64,000 nucleotides of DNA from Thiotrichaceae bacterium (GCA_029939505.1 JAOZSV010000001.1:49145-113144), one strand, 5' to 3'. Positions 33,786-42,709 are shown, numbered from the stretch's first letter. The notes: generated by a model from the letters alone, not told the origin. Program-made: numbers and translations.

Positions 33786-35696
33786 ATGACTAAAGAAACT
33801 TCACAGCCTGTTAAAAATAATGATGCAACTAGCAAAACGCCAAAACGAATTGATGAACATATCGTAGAAATCGTCAGCGATTCTGGAGAAGGCGCACAAA
33901 AAGCAGGACAAACATTTGGTACTATCAGCGCGAAAATGGGCAATGGTGTTTGGACAGTTGAAATTATCCCTGCCGAAATTCAACCACCAACACGTTCACC
34001 TGCTGGTGCAAGTGGTATTCGTGTTCGTTTAGGCTCCCATTACATGACTAATATGGGAGATGCCGCTGATATCGTCGTGGCACTCAACGAGCAAGTGCTT
34101 TATTCCCGTATCGCCACACATGCCTATAAGCCGGGTACGGTGATTTTGCTCGAAAATAAATGGGAGACTGATCCTAATCCTGAGATTAGAGAACAATATA
34201 AAACCGCCGTCGCTGAATTTCGCGAAAATGGTTTGGTTGTTCACGAAGTGCCAATGGAAGAAGAATGCCTTAAACACACGCCCAAGCCTCGCCTGGGCAA
34301 AAACATGTTCGTGTTGGGTATGCTCTGTCACATCTATAGTCGGGATTTAGAAAGGGGCAATAATGAAATTGAAGCGACTTTTGGACGAAAGGGCAAAAAA
34401 GTCGTTGAAATAAATCAAAATTTGCTCAAAGCCGGTTATGATTTTGCTCAGGGAAATCTGGACTATTGGTATGAAATTCCACCTTGGAAGCGCGACTCAA
34501 CAGATCCTTTAATTGTCAACAACGGTAATCAAGCTGTGGGATTGGGAGTCATGGCATCGGGCATGGATTTAGTGTCCATGTACCCCATCACGCCTGCCAC
34601 ATCGGCATCACATTATCTCGCTGAGGTTTATGATAAAGTCGGCGGATTTGTACACCAAGCAGAGGATGAAATCGCCGCAGTTGGATTTGCCATTGGTTCC
34701 TCGTATGCGGGTAAAACGGCTTGTACCATCACTTCTGGACCCGGTTTGGCATTGAAGACAGAATTTCTTGCACTGGCTGTGATGACGGAAATTCCGCTGG
34801 TTGTCGTTGTGGTACAACGAGGTGGTCCTTCGACTGGCTTGCCTACAAAAGTTGAACAAGGGGATTTACTGGCTTCCTTATATGGTGAACCCGGTGATAC
34901 GCCGAAAATTGTCATTGCCGCAGCCACAATTGAAGAATGTTTTCATTTTGTGATCATGGCACGCAAACTGGCTGAAACATTTCGCACCACCGTTATCCTG
35001 CTAACAGATGCTAATCTCGCCACTGGGGTACAGCCCTATCCTCGTCCAAAAGCAAAGGCGGAATGGATGGCTGCACCGATAGATCAATCGGATTGGAAAA
35101 AGGGAGTGCCGCCCTTTGATTGGGATGAAGAAACGGGATTATCTCCTCGCCCCATCGTTGGACAAGCAGGCGGACAATATGTGCTGACCGGATTAGCACA
35201 TACGAATAATAGTAAAGTGGCTTATGATCGTGAATCCAATCAGCGTGGTTGCAATATGCGTAGCCGCAAATTAGCGACTTTGTATAGTACATTGAAGCCG
35301 CCAAAAATACATGGTGATCAGGAAGGTGATTTGTTGGTTGTCGGCTGGGGTTCAACTTTGGGCGCAATTGAAGAAGCCGTTGAAAAAATGCGTGCAGAAG
35401 GGCATAAAGTCTCTTCGTTACATCTACGCTTTCTCTCTCCACTTGAACCAGGGTTAAAAGAGATATTTTCCCGCTTCAAGAAGGTTTTGACTGTCGAAAT
35501 TAACTATAGCGATGAAGCCGATGCACCGCTCATCGAATCCGGCAATAGACGTTATTCACAACTGGCTGTACTTCTCAGAACACAAACTTTAGTTGATGTG
35601 GATTGTTGGGGCAATGTCTATGGACAACCGATGCAACCTGGGTTAATTTGTGAAGAACTTTTCCGTCATCTCAATGCAATGAAAGGAGAAAATTAA
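33786..35696 (+). CDS. korA: 2-oxoacid:ferredoxin oxidoreductase, alpha (gamma-alpha fusion) subunit
   Basis: A 636-residue subunit of the enzyme that converts 2-oxoglutarate (or a similar 2-oxoacid) and CoA to acyl-CoA, CO2 and reduced ferredoxin; in reverse it fixes CO2. The N-terminal ~200 residues are the gamma (CoA-side) domain (GVWTVEIIPAEIQ, GIRVRLGSHYMTNMGDAADI). From ~235 the alpha pyrimidine-binding domain follows with YPITPATSASHYLAE, TSGPGLALKTEFLALAVMTE and QRGGPSTGLPTKVEQGDLL, the signature of this family. A C-terminal domain (DLLVVGWGSTLGAIEEAVE) completes it. The stop overlaps the korB start by one base (ATGA-type coupling is replaced by TAATG). The pair is intact. 2-oxoglutarate as substrate is the best guess from sequence style. 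Confidence 0.92.
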   Translation: MTKETSQPVKNNDATSKTPKRIDEHIVEIVSDSGEGAQKAGQTFGTISAKMGNGVWTVEIIPAEIQPPTRSPAGASGIRVRLGSHYMTNMGDAADIVVALNEQVLYSRIATHAYKPGTVILLENKWETDPNPEIREQYKTAVAEFRENGLVVHEVPMEEECLKHTPKPRLGKNMFVLGMLCHIYSRDLERGNNEIEATFGRKGKKVVEINQNLLKAGYDFAQGNLDYWYEIPPWKRDSTDPLIVNNGNQAVGLGVMASGMDLVSMYPITPATSASHYLAEVYDKVGGFVHQAEDEIAAVGFAIGSSYAGKTACTITSGPGLALKTEFLALAVMTEIPLVVVVVQRGGPSTGLPTKVEQGDLLASLYGEPGDTPKIVIAAATIEECFHFVIMARKLAETFRTTVILLTDANLATGVQPYPRPKAKAEWMAAPIDQSDWKKGVPPFDWDEETGLSPRPIVGQAGGQYVLTGLAHTNNSKVAYDRESNQRGCNMRSRKLATLYSTLKPPKIHGDQEGDLLVVGWGSTLGAIEEAVEKMRAEGHKVSSLHLRFLSPLEPGLKEIFSRFKKVLTVEINYSDEADAPLIESGNRRYSQLAVLLRTQTLVDVDCWGNVYGQPMQPGLICEELFRHLNAMKGEN

Positions 35697-36649
35697 TGTT
35701 TGGTTTAAAAGCAGATTGGTCTCTTGATATTAAACAGCGTTATTTCACTTTGGGCGATTATATTGGTGGAGAACCTCGCTGGTGTCCTGGATGTGGTGAT
35801 CATGCTGTACTGACTACCGTACAACGCATTTGCCGCGATAAACAATTGCCACCTGAAAAGACGGTAACCGTTTCTGGTATTGGCTGTTCTAGTCGTATGC
35901 CACATTACGTTGGCACTTATGGTTTTCATGGCATACATGGACGTGCGTTGCCTGTTGCTTGTGGCATTAAATCCCGTCGCCCAGAACTGGATATTTGGGT
36001 TGCAACAGGAGATGGCGATTGCTATTCTATCGGTGCTGGACATTGGTTACATGCTGTGCGCTACAATATGAATATGACCGTTTTGGTTTTCGATAACAGT
36101 ATTTATGGTTTAACGAAAAAGCAAACATCGCCTACTACGCCAATCGGATTTAAAAGTAATACGCATCCAAAAGGTGCTATTTTAGCACCACTAAATCCCC
36201 TGACGGCAACTTTGGGAATCAGCAATGTCTCATTCTTGGCTCAAACCATTGATTGGAATCCAGTGCACCTCTATGAAACCATCAAGGCGGCACATGATCA
36301 TCGTGGTTTTAGTCTCGTGAACATTATTCAACGTTGCCCCGTTTTCTCACCAGAGGCTTTTAAACACTTGCAAGAGGATCCATCTAACTTATTGTTGCTG
36401 ACGCATGAAAAGGGCATCCCAGTAGAAAAGAATATCTTACGCCTCTTTCCGAATCAGCAAGAACATGATCCGTCTAATATGTCGGAAGCGTATGATGTTG
36501 CATTACCTGAATTGCCTAAACCGGTTGGTTTGCTCTATCACAACCCTGAAGTGCCATGCTACGAAGATTTTTCGAGCGTGGGCAAAGATATGGGGGTAGA
36601 AGAAAAATTGGCAGGTTTGAATACGGCACTTGATCAGTTTGCTATCTAG
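35696..36649 (+). CDS. korB: 2-oxoacid:ferredoxin oxidoreductase, beta subunit (TPP-binding)
   Basis: A 317-residue catalytic subunit that binds thiamine diphosphate and one 4Fe-4S cluster. Cluster ligands are visible as C30 and C33 (RWCPGCGDH), C64 (GIGCSSRMP) and a late Cys in IIQRCPVFSP. The TPP/Mg site is GDGDCYSIG. The segment DNSIYGLTKKQTSPTTPIGF is typical of 2-oxoglutarate-type beta subunits. It is translationally coupled to korA with a one-base overlap and is followed by three tandem palindromes (36661-36797) that may stop transcription from either side. No ferredoxin gene is adjacent. Confidence 0.93.
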   Translation: MFGLKADWSLDIKQRYFTLGDYIGGEPRWCPGCGDHAVLTTVQRICRDKQLPPEKTVTVSGIGCSSRMPHYVGTYGFHGIHGRALPVACGIKSRRPELDIWVATGDGDCYSIGAGHWLHAVRYNMNMTVLVFDNSIYGLTKKQTSPTTPIGFKSNTHPKGAILAPLNPLTATLGISNVSFLAQTIDWNPVHLYETIKAAHDHRGFSLVNIIQRCPVFSPEAFKHLQEDPSNLLLLTHEKGIPVEKNILRLFPNQQEHDPSNMSEAYDVALPELPKPVGLLYHNPEVPCYEDFSSVGKDMGVEEKLAGLNTALDQFAI

Positions 36650-36660
36650 TTTTTTTCTTA

Positions 36661-36797
36661 GACCTGACAGGTTTTGGAAACCTGTCAGGTCTGTCGTTCT
36701 GTCGTGAGTTTGAGACCTGACAGGTTTTGGAAACCTGTCAGGTCTGTCGTTCTGTTGTGAGTTTGAGACCTGACAGGTTTTGGAAACCTGTCAGGTC
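36661..36797. repeat. Three tandem copies of palindromic element C, 53-bp period
   Basis: GACCTGACAGGTTTTGG/AAACCTGTCAGGTC begins at 36661, 36714 and 36767. The 23-base separators (TGTCGTTCTGTCGTGAGTT type) are nearly identical. It lies between the convergent korB and SQR-like genes. Confidence 0.88.
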
Positions 36798-36816
36798 TGT
36801 CGTTCTGAAGGACTAA

Positions 36817-37944
36817 TTAACGATAACCCCGCAAATACTGCCATTCAAAGAAACGTTTCCCCCAGTTTAGAATGGTCAATTTCGGCAGGAGTAGCGTCCG
36901 TTTTGAATTACGATGGACTAACATGCCTTTGCCAAGTGTGTCAACGATACAAATGATTTCCGTTTTGAATTGATGATCAACATTTTGCCCTTTTTCATCG
37001 GCAATCAAATTTTTTGCGGCGGCGATGGCTTGTAAATCCGCCATGTGTGCTTGTTTTGGCATCCAATCTGGGCCTGGGAGATTCGCTGCGTCGCCGACGA
37101 CATAAATTTTCTTGAAGCCTAATACACGACATTGGGCATCGCCTTTGATAAATCCCCCTTCTGAGAGTGGCAAGCCACTGTTCGTCGCCCAAGCGGGTCC
37201 TGTCATGCCCGGCATAAAGAGGGTTAAGTCACTTTGGAGACTGCCGCTTTCTGTATGCACAGCGTCTGCGCTAAATCCCTTTATTTTATGGCCTAAATGG
37301 GTGCGGATGTTGTATTTTTTCATTTCGCCTAATATCGCTTTGACTGCTGATGCGCCTAAACGTTTTCCGGGTTCAGGTGCGGGGCTGAAAAAGACTAATT
37401 CAAATTTGTCACGGCGTTTTTGCTTTCGTAACAACGTGTCTATGCCAAACAGAAATTCAAAGACGGGTCCACCGCGCATGGCGACTGGCTCTTTGGGGTT
37501 GCTGGAAAAGCCAAATGCTAATGTACCACCGTCAAGTGCTGCCAGGCGATCACTGTATTTTTTTGTTGTGGCATAACCTTCACAGGGCAGACAAACCTGT
37601 TCTATCCCAGGTAGTTTTTTTATGAATCTTGCCCCAGTTGCAATAATGAGGTGATCGAATGGCACAGTTCCATTATCGGTTTGCACTTGTTGTGCGTTTG
37701 GCTCTATGCCTGTTACAGAGCCTTGGTGATATTGTACCTGCTGACGTTTGAAAAATTTATCCAATGGTATCGTTAAATCTTCTTCATTGCGAAGTCCAGC
37801 CGGTACCCAAATGAGACTGGGAGAATAAAAGAGTACGGGTTTTGGAGAAATTAAAGTGATTTCATCACGATAACCTTGTTTTCTAAGCGTTTTAATAGCG
37901 GTTAGCCCACCAAAACCGGAGCCAATGACGACAGTTTGAGACAT
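36817..37944 (-). CDS. Sulfide:quinone oxidoreductase-like FAD flavoprotein
   Basis: A 375-residue membrane-associated two-dinucleotide-binding flavoprotein. The FAD loop VVIGSGFGGLTAIKTLRKQG is at the N-terminus. HLIIATGARFIKKLPGIE marks the second nucleotide site, and YVVGDAANLPGPDWMPKQAH the FAD-contact segment near the end. Cys residues occur in QVCLPCEGYATT, GDAQCRVLG and TEIICIVDTLGKGMLV; the last segment resembles the C-terminal quinone-side region of SQR enzymes. SQR oxidises sulfide to polysulfide and reduces quinone, fitting a sulfur oxidiser. A related flavocytochrome-c-sulfide-dehydrogenase-type flavoprotein cannot be excluded. It is convergent with korAB; both ends carry hairpin repeats. 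Confidence 0.8.
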   Translation of the reverse strand: MSQTVVIGSGFGGLTAIKTLRKQGYRDEITLISPKPVLFYSPSLIWVPAGLRNEEDLTIPLDKFFKRQQVQYHQGSVTGIEPNAQQVQTDNGTVPFDHLIIATGARFIKKLPGIEQVCLPCEGYATTKKYSDRLAALDGGTLAFGFSSNPKEPVAMRGGPVFEFLFGIDTLLRKQKRRDKFELVFFSPAPEPGKRLGASAVKAILGEMKKYNIRTHLGHKIKGFSADAVHTESGSLQSDLTLFMPGMTGPAWATNSGLPLSEGGFIKGDAQCRVLGFKKIYVVGDAANLPGPDWMPKQAHMADLQAIAAAKNLIADEKGQNVDHQFKTEIICIVDTLGKGMLVHRNSKRTLLLPKLTILNWGKRFFEWQYLRGYR

Positions 37945-38021
37945 AATTATTCCTATTTTTGTGTTCTTGTTTGAATCAGAATTTGAGAATTTGAGAATTT
38001 TCTGAATAAATTAATGGAGGT

Positions 38022-38059
38022 TTAAGAAATCCGATTTTTTTCAAAAATCGGATTTCTAA
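38022..38059. repeat. Palindromic element B
   Basis: TTAAGAAATCCGATTTTTT pairs with AAAAATCGGATTTCTAA. It is upstream of the SQR-like gene. The remainder of the gap to 38241 shows only AT-rich sequence and a TGAGTAGTTAC motif. Confidence 0.8.
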
Positions 38060-38241
38060 ATCTAAATTTTTTAGTAACAGGGCAACCATAAAGGATTGCC
38101 CCTACAATATTCTTATTAATATGGACGAAAATCTTCTGATGTAGGCTGCACCCCCTTGTGGTTGCTCTGAGTAGTTACAATGTTTTATTCTGAAAATTCT
38201 ATTCGAGGCTCGAATATTCTGAAAATTCTGATTCAAAGAAT

Positions 38242-38607
38242 TTACTCTAATATTTTTTGAATCTGTTCAAGAAGTTGATCGAATTCAATCGGTTTAAAAA
38301 CAATAGTGCCACCCAACGCTTGCACACCGTCTTCAATTTCTGATTTATCCATACTTGTAAATGCCAGCACAGGTGTATCTTGTTTAGCGTCTTCTCGTAG
38401 CCAGCGTAAAAAACCCATTCCGTCTAATACAGGCATCATCATATCAAGAATAATCAGATCAGGGTTCAGGGTTTTCAACTTTTCTTTAGCATCCTCACCA
38501 TTAGTGGCTTCAAATACCTCATAACCGACTGATTTGATGTAGAGACCAACAAGCATTCGTAAGTCATCATCATCATCAATCATCAACACCTTTTTGGCTT
38601 CATTCAT
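38242..38607 (-). CDS. Single-domain response regulator (CheY-like receiver)
   Basis: A 121-residue stand-alone receiver domain. The acidic pocket is DDDDD at 11-15, the phospho-acceptor is D55 (LIILDMMMPVLDG), T84/S85 (FTSMDK) is the switch position, and K105-P106 (VFKPIEFD) is the conserved lysine. No output domain follows, so it must act by protein contact. It lies two bases after the sensor gene's stop on the same strand, so the two are surely co-transcribed. Because that sensor seems to lack its phospho-acceptor histidine, the receiver may be phosphorylated by another kinase. Confidence 0.93.
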   Translation of the reverse strand: MNEAKKVLMIDDDDDLRMLVGLYIKSVGYEVFEATNGEDAKEKLKTLNPDLIILDMMMPVLDGMGFLRWLREDAKQDTPVLAFTSMDKSEIEDGVQALGGTIVFKPIEFDQLLEQIQKILE

Positions 38608-38609
38608 TT

Positions 38610-41288
38610 TTAGATAAAACTCCTTAAACGTAATTCAAAAAACATACCGGTTCCCACCTGACTTTCAGCCTTCAATGTTCCTCCCCAAAGTTTGACGACA
38701 CGGATTGCGCGACGAATTTCTTTGAATTGTTCTGAAACGTCAATATTGTTAGAAAAGAGGTACTCTTGAAAACGTTTATTGGGAATCCCAAAACCGACAT
38801 TCTTGAAGGTATAAGTCATCTTTTCATTCCGTTCTTCCATCTTTAGGGTAATTTCTGTATTGGAGACGGCATCATCAATAAGCAATGTGAAGATACTGGC
38901 GATAACCAATGATAGTTCATTGGGGGCTGCAAAGACAAGACTTACTAATGCGGGTAAACCACTATTCGGTGGCAATTTAACCTGTCGTTTCATCGCAAAT
39001 TCAGCTAACTCTTCTATTGCTTCTAAAACAGGTTCTTTCGCATCGACGGGATAAGTATCAATAGTCGTCGTTTTTGTGGTATCCATTTTAACCTTCAGTT
39101 GCGCTTCGACTTCTTTCAGGATTTTCAAATACCCATTGACTTTTCCTTGTAAAATGCCGGCAACCATGCGCTGTTCTTGTTTGGTACTTTGTTCCCTGCT
39201 GAGTAATTGACTCGCGCTTAAAATAGATTGCATATCATTGCGAGATCGGAAAATCAGTCGTTCTGCCAGTTTCTCTTTGAGCGTACTTTGTAATTTCTTT
39301 TGAGTCACATCAACTAATTGACAGAGTATGCCTTGTTTGACTTTTGATTCTGAATCTTCAACCATTTCTTGATCATAAAACAGTTGCATATCAAGAATTA
39401 AATGACGCTCAATTGGAGCGGTCAATTTGACTTGTTTGACGATTTTTTCCTGATCTAATAAAACATAACGAATATCTTGCCGTGCGGTTTCTATATCAAT
39501 CTTCTTAACAGTCATCAGAAAGCCCAATATGTTCATTTTATGAATGTTCAATCCAAACGTTTCTGATATGGCATTCATACGTTTGTTCACTAGGAGTACG
39601 GTGCCAAACACATCATAGATAATGATTGCTGTTTCCAAGCCATCCATGATATGTTCTAAGACTGATAACCTGTTTTTTAGTGTAATAATGGAATTATCCA
39701 GTATTTTGTCAACCCGATGCTTTTTAAAACGAACATAACGGTTTAAACGGTTTTTATCCTCTTGAGTGCGTAATAGCGATTGTTCTCGGTAGTAAAGAGA
39801 CTGCCCCATTTGATGAGCCAGATCGTTAATGCTTTCTTCAAATTGTTTTTTGTCAACCAGTTTGACAGATTCAATCGTTAATATCCAGAATCCGAATGGT
39901 TCTCCGCTAAAAAGCAAGGGAACCAAATATTGTTCTTCTGCGACATTAAGCGGGTTTAGCAAGGGTTGCTTTAAATGAATAGCCTGTTTTATTGCTGTTG
40001 TATAAGGTTTTCTGTTGTAATGACGTTTGTTAAGCTCTGTCAAAGAACAATTCAATGTTTTGATTTCTTCAATCTTATTATGACCAGGCGACCATTCTAA
40101 TATAATTTGTCGGTTTAATTCCAGAATATCATTGATCATGATAATGATCTGTGACCAATATTCGTCTGTTGTAAAATTTGACTTGACGCTTTCATTAATC
40201 TTAAAGGAACTTTCTATGAGCGTTTCCTGTAGGAAGGTTTCGGCGGCTTGAAATGCTTTATTTTTTAAATCAATCCAATAGAGTAAAACTTGGGCAATGA
40301 TCATTTCTCCAATGGGAAGAGCAAAATGGGCATAGTGATATAATAGCCAAGTGAATGCGATATAAACCCCTATAAAAAATAGGGTTAATCGAAAGGAGCC
40401 GCGATCAGTCAACCATCGGTATAGAATGACGTTAGTTATCATAAGAGCTAATAACAATAGAAACGTTATTTTGATATCAGGAATCTTTACTTGCTCATCA
40501 CTCAACAGGGTATTTAAAGCCAGTGCATGGTATTTTGGGATTGAAATCGTTGTCAAGGGGGTATGTAATCCAAGGCTTTCGCGAGCAAAACCCACTATAA
40601 CGCTACGTTCTTGAACGAGTTCACTGACTAAATCGCCGGCGATAATTCTTTCTAACTTGATTTGAGGTAATGAATCAATTCCACCAAAATTAACGCGGTA
40701 TGGCGCGTCAGTCTTCTCTATCAGTGGAGCCCCTAGAAAATATTGTGCTGCAAGCATTTCTAGCGCAGGCCTGGTTTGTCCATCGACTTGAAAAGCACTA
40801 TGTTGTTGACTGTGAATACCAAGAAGGGTATGTGGCGGAATGTCTGTCAAGCCAAAAAGGGGTTTTTTAAAAGTAATATCCGTACAATTATAATGGGATT
40901 CCCAGTTTTTATCTATTAAAGCAGGTTCAAAATGACGCAAACTTCGGGCAAAAAAGACATTGCCATATTGCAGGGCACGACAATAAAAATCATTGGAAAC
41001 CGCCGAAGGCATAAAGGTAAAAACCACTTGTTTCGCGTTTTTCTCTTCTAAAGTATTCAATAAGGTTAACCAAGTGTCATCGCCCTGTTCATGCGTTTCT
41101 GGCGGCGCTTCAACGAGTAACACCTTCATCGCTTGCGGTTTTGGGTTATAACGTTCAACAAAGTTATAAGCCAATTCATTTAGTGATATAAAGGTTTTAA
41201 AAAAACTCAACAGGGTGAGACTAATGGCAATCAGCAAACTATAAAAAATCGTGTTTGTTAATTTTTCTTGTTTTTCGTATGTCCACAT
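38610..41288 (-). CDS. CHASE2-domain sensor with PAS-like region and degenerate histidine-kinase core
   Basis: An 892-residue membrane protein. A helix at residues ~14-33, a CHASE2 extracytoplasmic sensor (~40-275; VFTFMPSA, VNFGGIDSLP, IVGFARESLGLHTP), and three helices at ~278-352. Then come a GAF-like region (~370-520), a PAS-like domain (~560-680; AIIIYDVFGTVLLVNKRMNA) and a kinase-like C-terminus. In the expected phospho-acceptor helix the sequence is FRSRNDMQSILSASQ, with N where H would be expected. The ATPase part keeps the WGGTLKAESQVGTGMFFELR G2 box, but the N-box lacks its Asn (FTLLIDDAV) and the G1 box has KNVGFGIP instead of D-x-G-x-G. It probably senses without canonical autophosphorylation. 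It is paired with the receiver at 38242. Confidence 0.82.
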   Translation of the reverse strand: MWTYEKQEKLTNTIFYSLLIAISLTLLSFFKTFISLNELAYNFVERYNPKPQAMKVLLVEAPPETHEQGDDTWLTLLNTLEEKNAKQVVFTFMPSAVSNDFYCRALQYGNVFFARSLRHFEPALIDKNWESHYNCTDITFKKPLFGLTDIPPHTLLGIHSQQHSAFQVDGQTRPALEMLAAQYFLGAPLIEKTDAPYRVNFGGIDSLPQIKLERIIAGDLVSELVQERSVIVGFARESLGLHTPLTTISIPKYHALALNTLLSDEQVKIPDIKITFLLLLALMITNVILYRWLTDRGSFRLTLFFIGVYIAFTWLLYHYAHFALPIGEMIIAQVLLYWIDLKNKAFQAAETFLQETLIESSFKINESVKSNFTTDEYWSQIIIMINDILELNRQIILEWSPGHNKIEEIKTLNCSLTELNKRHYNRKPYTTAIKQAIHLKQPLLNPLNVAEEQYLVPLLFSGEPFGFWILTIESVKLVDKKQFEESINDLAHQMGQSLYYREQSLLRTQEDKNRLNRYVRFKKHRVDKILDNSIITLKNRLSVLEHIMDGLETAIIIYDVFGTVLLVNKRMNAISETFGLNIHKMNILGFLMTVKKIDIETARQDIRYVLLDQEKIVKQVKLTAPIERHLILDMQLFYDQEMVEDSESKVKQGILCQLVDVTQKKLQSTLKEKLAERLIFRSRNDMQSILSASQLLSREQSTKQEQRMVAGILQGKVNGYLKILKEVEAQLKVKMDTTKTTTIDTYPVDAKEPVLEAIEELAEFAMKRQVKLPPNSGLPALVSLVFAAPNELSLVIASIFTLLIDDAVSNTEITLKMEERNEKMTYTFKNVGFGIPNKRFQEYLFSNNIDVSEQFKEIRRAIRVVKLWGGTLKAESQVGTGMFFELRLRSFI

Positions 41289-41303
41289 AAACTGATCTCA
41301 TTG

Positions 41304-41546
41304 TTCCACCGATTTCATCGGTGGCTATTCACATTTCACCCCGTTGGGGTTAGTTTCAACCCCGAAGGGGTTAAACATGAACCTATCCCACTATTCATTT
41401 TTGAACTTAGAAATCCGATTTTTTCCAAAAATCGGATTTCTTAACCCTCATTTTTTGGTTAAAAACCAAACGATTTTTAGTCATGGTTCCACATTTTTGA
41501 ATAGTGGGATAGGTTCATGAATAGCCACCGATGAAATCGGTGGAAT
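41304..41546. repeat. Nested inverted repeat block, four layers
   Basis: Outer TTCCACCGATTTCATCGGTGG-like hairpin arms at 41304 and ending 41546. Within them are AACCCCGAAGGGGTT hairpins (about 41338-41372), then CATGAACCTATCCCACTATT paired with AATAGTGGGATAGGTTCATG (41376-41519), and inside that element B (41407-41444). Confidence 0.8.
41407..41444. repeat. Palindromic element B
   Basis: TTAGAAATCCGATTTTTTCC pairs with AAAATCGGATTTCTTAA. It is the innermost layer of the nested block. Confidence 0.85.
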
Positions 41547-41569
41547 TTAGGTGATCTTCAAATTGGTTC

Positions 41570-42244
41570 TTATTTTTTGTTCGACACAGGTTTTATATCC
41601 TTATGTGGCATAAATAAGCCGCAGCCTATTTTTTTACCATCCCCTAAACCCTGCTCTTGTAAAATGATCGACTCTTCTGGTTTCAGATCGGCAATCATTA
41701 AACGACGAGTGAATAATTCGCCATCTGGCATTTTAAAGCGATGGGTTTTCCCACATAATGCTTTACGACAGTTAATGCCTTTTTCTTGCATTTCTGCAAC
41801 AAGCGTATCTAAAAAGGCTTCTTCATCTTCTTCAGGATCAGCTTGGATATATCGCGCAAATACGACGGGCATTTGAAGGAATGATTTTGGTTTAGCATTG
41901 CCTATCTCAATTGAATAGCCCGCAACATCTAGCGTCATGCCGCTGAGTGTCTGTGCCTCTGCGAGGCGGTGTTGAGGCAAGCGTAGCGTCAATTTCGTTC
42001 TGCGCGATAAATAGAAGATGGCATCTGGCGATTCCGGGGGATTCCATCCACTACCTGATTCTGCATTATGGATCAAATGCAATCCCGCCTGTGATTCTTG
42101 CTCAAACCAAGGTAATGTTTTAGAAATCGCTTGGGAGAGGGGATAAGCATGATCGACAGGCAAACAACGAGATTTTATGTCAAATACGAGATCAGACACT
42201 TTTTGTGAGATTTTTTCTTGAGGTGTTTCTTCTTGCCACAACAT
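41570..42244 (-). CDS. cas6: Cas6-type CRISPR RNA endonuclease, Cmx6 (type I-MYXAN) family, without neighbouring cas genes
   Basis: A 224-residue RAMP-fold protein. The arrangement matches Cmx6: N-terminal DLVFDIKSRCLPVDHAYPLS, a central TKLTLRLPQHRLAEAQTLSG, and the C-terminal Gly-rich signature LGDGKKIGCGLFMPHKDI that binds the repeat RNA. Cas6 proteins cut CRISPR transcripts at the base of a repeat hairpin; a catalytic His is plausible in the N-terminal half (DHAYPLS or HLIHNAE), but I cannot assign it. ATG 42244 has AGGA nine bases upstream. No other cas gene and no array is present here, so it either serves an array elsewhere or is a leftover. It is preceded by a 59-codon gene 19 bases away. 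Confidence 0.8.
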   Translation of the reverse strand: MLWQEETPQEKISQKVSDLVFDIKSRCLPVDHAYPLSQAISKTLPWFEQESQAGLHLIHNAESGSGWNPPESPDAIFYLSRRTKLTLRLPQHRLAEAQTLSGMTLDVAGYSIEIGNAKPKSFLQMPVVFARYIQADPEEDEEAFLDTLVAEMQEKGINCRKALCGKTHRFKMPDGELFTRRLMIADLKPEESIILQEQGLGDGKKIGCGLFMPHKDIKPVSNKK

Positions 42245-42263
42245 AGTCAGTTATCCTGTGATT

Positions 42264-42443
42264 TTAGTAAAAGGCGGCTTCTAAACGATCTTCCCAATTT
42301 TCTGGCGTGTCTGGAAAAGGTGGGATCACATCCATACGGAAAAAACGTTCACCCGTTTCAGTTTGTTGTTTAACGAGTTTGACTAATTCATCAAAATTTT
42401 GCAGATCGTGATGTTTCATAAGTAGTTCGCTTAAATATAACAT
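42264..42443 (-). CDS. Small hypothetical protein upstream of cas6
   Basis: 59 codons from ATG 42443 (MLYLSELLMKHHDLQNFDEL), with GGAA nine bases upstream. It ends ENWEDRLEAAFY and is acidic and soluble. A longer frame from GTG 42566 exists, but its first codons are the palindromic element at 42522-42564, so I prefer the short form. It is spaced 19 bases from cas6 and probably co-transcribed. The family is unknown. Confidence 0.5.
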   Translation of the reverse strand: MLYLSELLMKHHDLQNFDELVKLVKQQTETGERFFRMDVIPPFPDTPENWEDRLEAAFY

Positions 42444-42521
42444 TTTATTGATTTCCGATACATTTTTTGAGAGATAATTAGGATTGATGTACTGAGTACA
42501 ACGGATTTTAAAAAACGTTAT

Positions 42522-42564
42522 GATCGAGGCTAAAGTTTTTTGAAGAAAAACTTTAGCCTCGATC
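42522..42564. repeat. Palindromic element A, CTAAAG stem
   Basis: Perfect arms GATCGAGGCTAAAG and CTTTAGCCTCGATC. Confidence 0.88.
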
Positions 42565-42613
42565 ACATTAACGCTATGAATTTATTATATTTAGGAGCCT
42601 CTTGCAAAACTCT

Positions 42614-42656
42614 TTTCGAGGTTTCAGTTTTTTGAAGAAAAACTGAAACCTCGAAA
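42614..42656. repeat. Palindromic element A, TTTCAG stem
   Basis: Perfect arms TTTCGAGGTTTCAG and CTGAAACCTCGAAA. Confidence 0.88.
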
Positions 42657-42670
42657 TCTATTGCACAGGT

Positions 42671-42709
42671 TTAAGAAATCCGATTTTTGAAAAAAAATCG
42701 GATTTCTAA
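42671..42709. repeat. Palindromic element B
   Basis: TTAAGAAATCCGATTTTT pairs with AAAATCGGATTTCTAA. A half copy follows at 42731. Confidence 0.8.

Noticed and set aside
36661..36797. Regular palindromic units that could be taken for a small CRISPR array
   Set aside because: The separators between the three palindromes are nearly identical, so there are no spacers; it is a tandem duplication. The cas6 gene is 4.8 kb away and no leader or other cas gene is present.
42444..42566. N-terminal extension of the small gene before cas6
   Set aside because: The extra codons translate the palindromic element and an untypical spacer; ATG 42443 has its own binding site.
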